From assembly GCA_016929495.1 (NCBI GenBank), contig JAFGIS010000096.1:1-42048 (forward strand): a stretch of 42,048 bases of DNA. Reading direction: 5' to 3'. The stretch comes from Polyangiaceae bacterium (GTDB taxonomy: Bacteria > Myxococcota_A > Polyangia > Polyangiales > Polyangiaceae). A program made the position numbers and the translations under genes. How positions within the stretch are numbered: position 1 is the first letter of the stretch; each line of letters starts with the position of its first letter. The notes under the pieces are model-generated. The model ran no database searches. It was not told the origin of the DNA and was given only the letters and a program-made list of their open reading frames with translations. This document shows, in pieces, positions 41,250 through 42,048 of the stretch.

Positions 41250-42008
41250 TCACTTCGGCGATTCGGAGCGGCGCTCCAGACGGCGTACGAGCTCGAGCTG
41301 GGAGAGAACGGACGCTACGGCGGTCTCCACGCGCAGCACTCGGTCGCTGACGCGCACGGGTCTGAAACCGACTCCACAGAGACTCCTCTGCTCGGCCTCG
41401 ATCCAGCCGCCCTCAGGCCCGATTGCGACGATGGCTGACCGGTGCCGGGTGCCGAGCGCAGCGGCCTCCAGCGGCGACTCGGCATTGGGTTGAGCGAAGA
41501 GCCGCAGCTCGCCCGACGCTGGGAGGCTGAGGCGCTCATGAACGAACGGAACGAACAGCCGGTGAACCTCTACGCCGGGGAGCTGCGGGTCGCCTGCCTG
41601 CTCGGCGCCGAGCCACAGGTCGGCGGCGATGGAATCGAGCGCGAGCTTCGGGCTCTCGAAGTAGCTCGCCTGCACCCTCCAGGCATTGACCAAGTCGATG
41701 TGTGCCACGCCCAACGCGGCGACCGACTGAAGAACTCTCGAGAGCACCTTCGGACGCGGAATGGCCAGGACCAATCGGACGGCTGGAGGCGGGGGTGCTC
41801 GACCCGTCAGCACCACCCGCATCAGGATCCCGGTGGGGCCGTCCTCGAGTACCTCCGCCGCCCCCAGTCGACCGTCGGTGATGCCGACACGGAGCTGGCG
41901 TCCCGGGCCCACACCGAGCACGGTCCTCAGATGTTGGGCCCTTCGGTCAGACACCCGCGCGCATCCCTTTTCGTCGACTTCGCAGGGCTTGAGCAGGACC
42001 AAGTTCAC
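41250..42008 (-). CDS. rsmE: 16S rRNA (uracil(1498)-N(3))-methyltransferase
   Basis: A 252-aa SPOUT-class methyltransferase that methylates U1498 of 16S rRNA in assembled 30S subunits. The N-terminal PUA-like domain (DRRAQHLRTVLGVGPGRQLR) is followed by VRLVLAIPRPKVLSRVLQSV and a trefoil-knot domain. The SAM site is IVAIGPEGGWIEAEQ with the late VLRVETAVASVLSQL, both diagnostic for RsmE. The length is within the family norm of about 245 aa. It begins with GTG at 42008 near the window edge, so its upstream operon partner (often prmA) is not seen. Confidence 0.95.
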   Translation of the reverse strand: MNLVLLKPCEVDEKGCARVSDRRAQHLRTVLGVGPGRQLRVGITDGRLGAAEVLEDGPTGILMRVVLTGRAPPPPAVRLVLAIPRPKVLSRVLQSVAALGVAHIDLVNAWRVQASYFESPKLALDSIAADLWLGAEQAGDPQLPGVEVHRLFVPFVHERLSLPASGELRLFAQPNAESPLEAAALGTRHRSAIVAIGPEGGWIEAEQRSLCGVGFRPVRVSDRVLRVETAVASVLSQLELVRRLERRSESPK

Positions 42009-42048
42009 CAGACGCTACGGTACTACGAATTGGCGGTCGGTCAGGGCG

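Overview
The window is GC-rich, densely coded DNA that most resembles a chromosome segment of a myxobacterium or related Myxococcota (formerly delta-proteobacterial) organism. This is inferred from the gene types: two eukaryotic-like Ser/Thr kinases (one fused to an AAA ATPase and TPR-like helices), an AgmX/GltJ-type zinc-ribbon/GYF/TonB-like protein, Cys-rich SEL1 and YxWxxGxW lipoproteins, and many Ala/Pro-rich surface proteins. No rRNA, tRNA, phage, IS transposase or CRISPR array was recognised.

Layout. 1-252: tail of a regulator. 267-5650 (minus): SprA-related HExxH protein, then a run of prepilin peptidase, lipoprotein, PrmC and a kinase-like protein, with a truncated-looking glutaredoxin at its head. 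5881-8496 (plus): ClpB-type disaggregase with a degenerate first ATPase. 8720-12375 (minus): small lipoprotein, beta-barrel protein and PheT. 12597-20467 (plus): a kinase/AAA/TPR-like regulator followed by a tight five-gene operon of NIPSNAP-like protein, NmrA-like reductase, 117-aa basic-tailed protein, YcaO and TfuA. 20471-22243 (minus): SRPBCC-like secreted protein, a repeat-rich gap with a MITE-like palindrome, and a winged-helix protein. 22489-24831 (plus): SEL1 lipoprotein with about 20 repeats. 24837-27473 (minus): M1 aminopeptidase with HEAT repeats. 27648-29825 (plus): RecD2 helicase. 29809-31449 (minus): AgmX/GltJ-like protein. 31748-35958 (plus): Ser/Thr kinase, Cys-less HesB-like protein, M16 pseudo-peptidase fused to LysM, and a FolB-cupin fusion. 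35969-39260 (minus): LysM/M15 peptidase and ABC-F ATPase. 39261-40292 lacks a convincing gene but holds a promoter, several hairpins and an intrinsic terminator that together look like an undescribed structured RNA. 40293-42008: membrane protein, HNH-type protein and RsmE.

The most interesting system is the YcaO-TfuA operon. YcaO-TfuA pairs are known to install backbone thioamides, on McrA in methanogens and on thioviridamide-type RiPPs. Here the pair is translationally coupled to a small protein with a disordered basic N-terminus and a Cys-containing C-terminal domain, and travels with an atypical SDR reductase and a NIPSNAP-like protein, directly behind a large signalling kinase. No canonical RiPP precursor, protease or exporter is visible, so the 117-aa protein is the obvious candidate substrate or partner. 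Further points of interest are the candidate RNA, the MITE-like element, and several domain oddities: a ClpB with a dead NBD1, a catalytically dead M16-LysM fusion, a FolB-cupin fusion, and a kinase-like protein with a repeated N-lobe motif.
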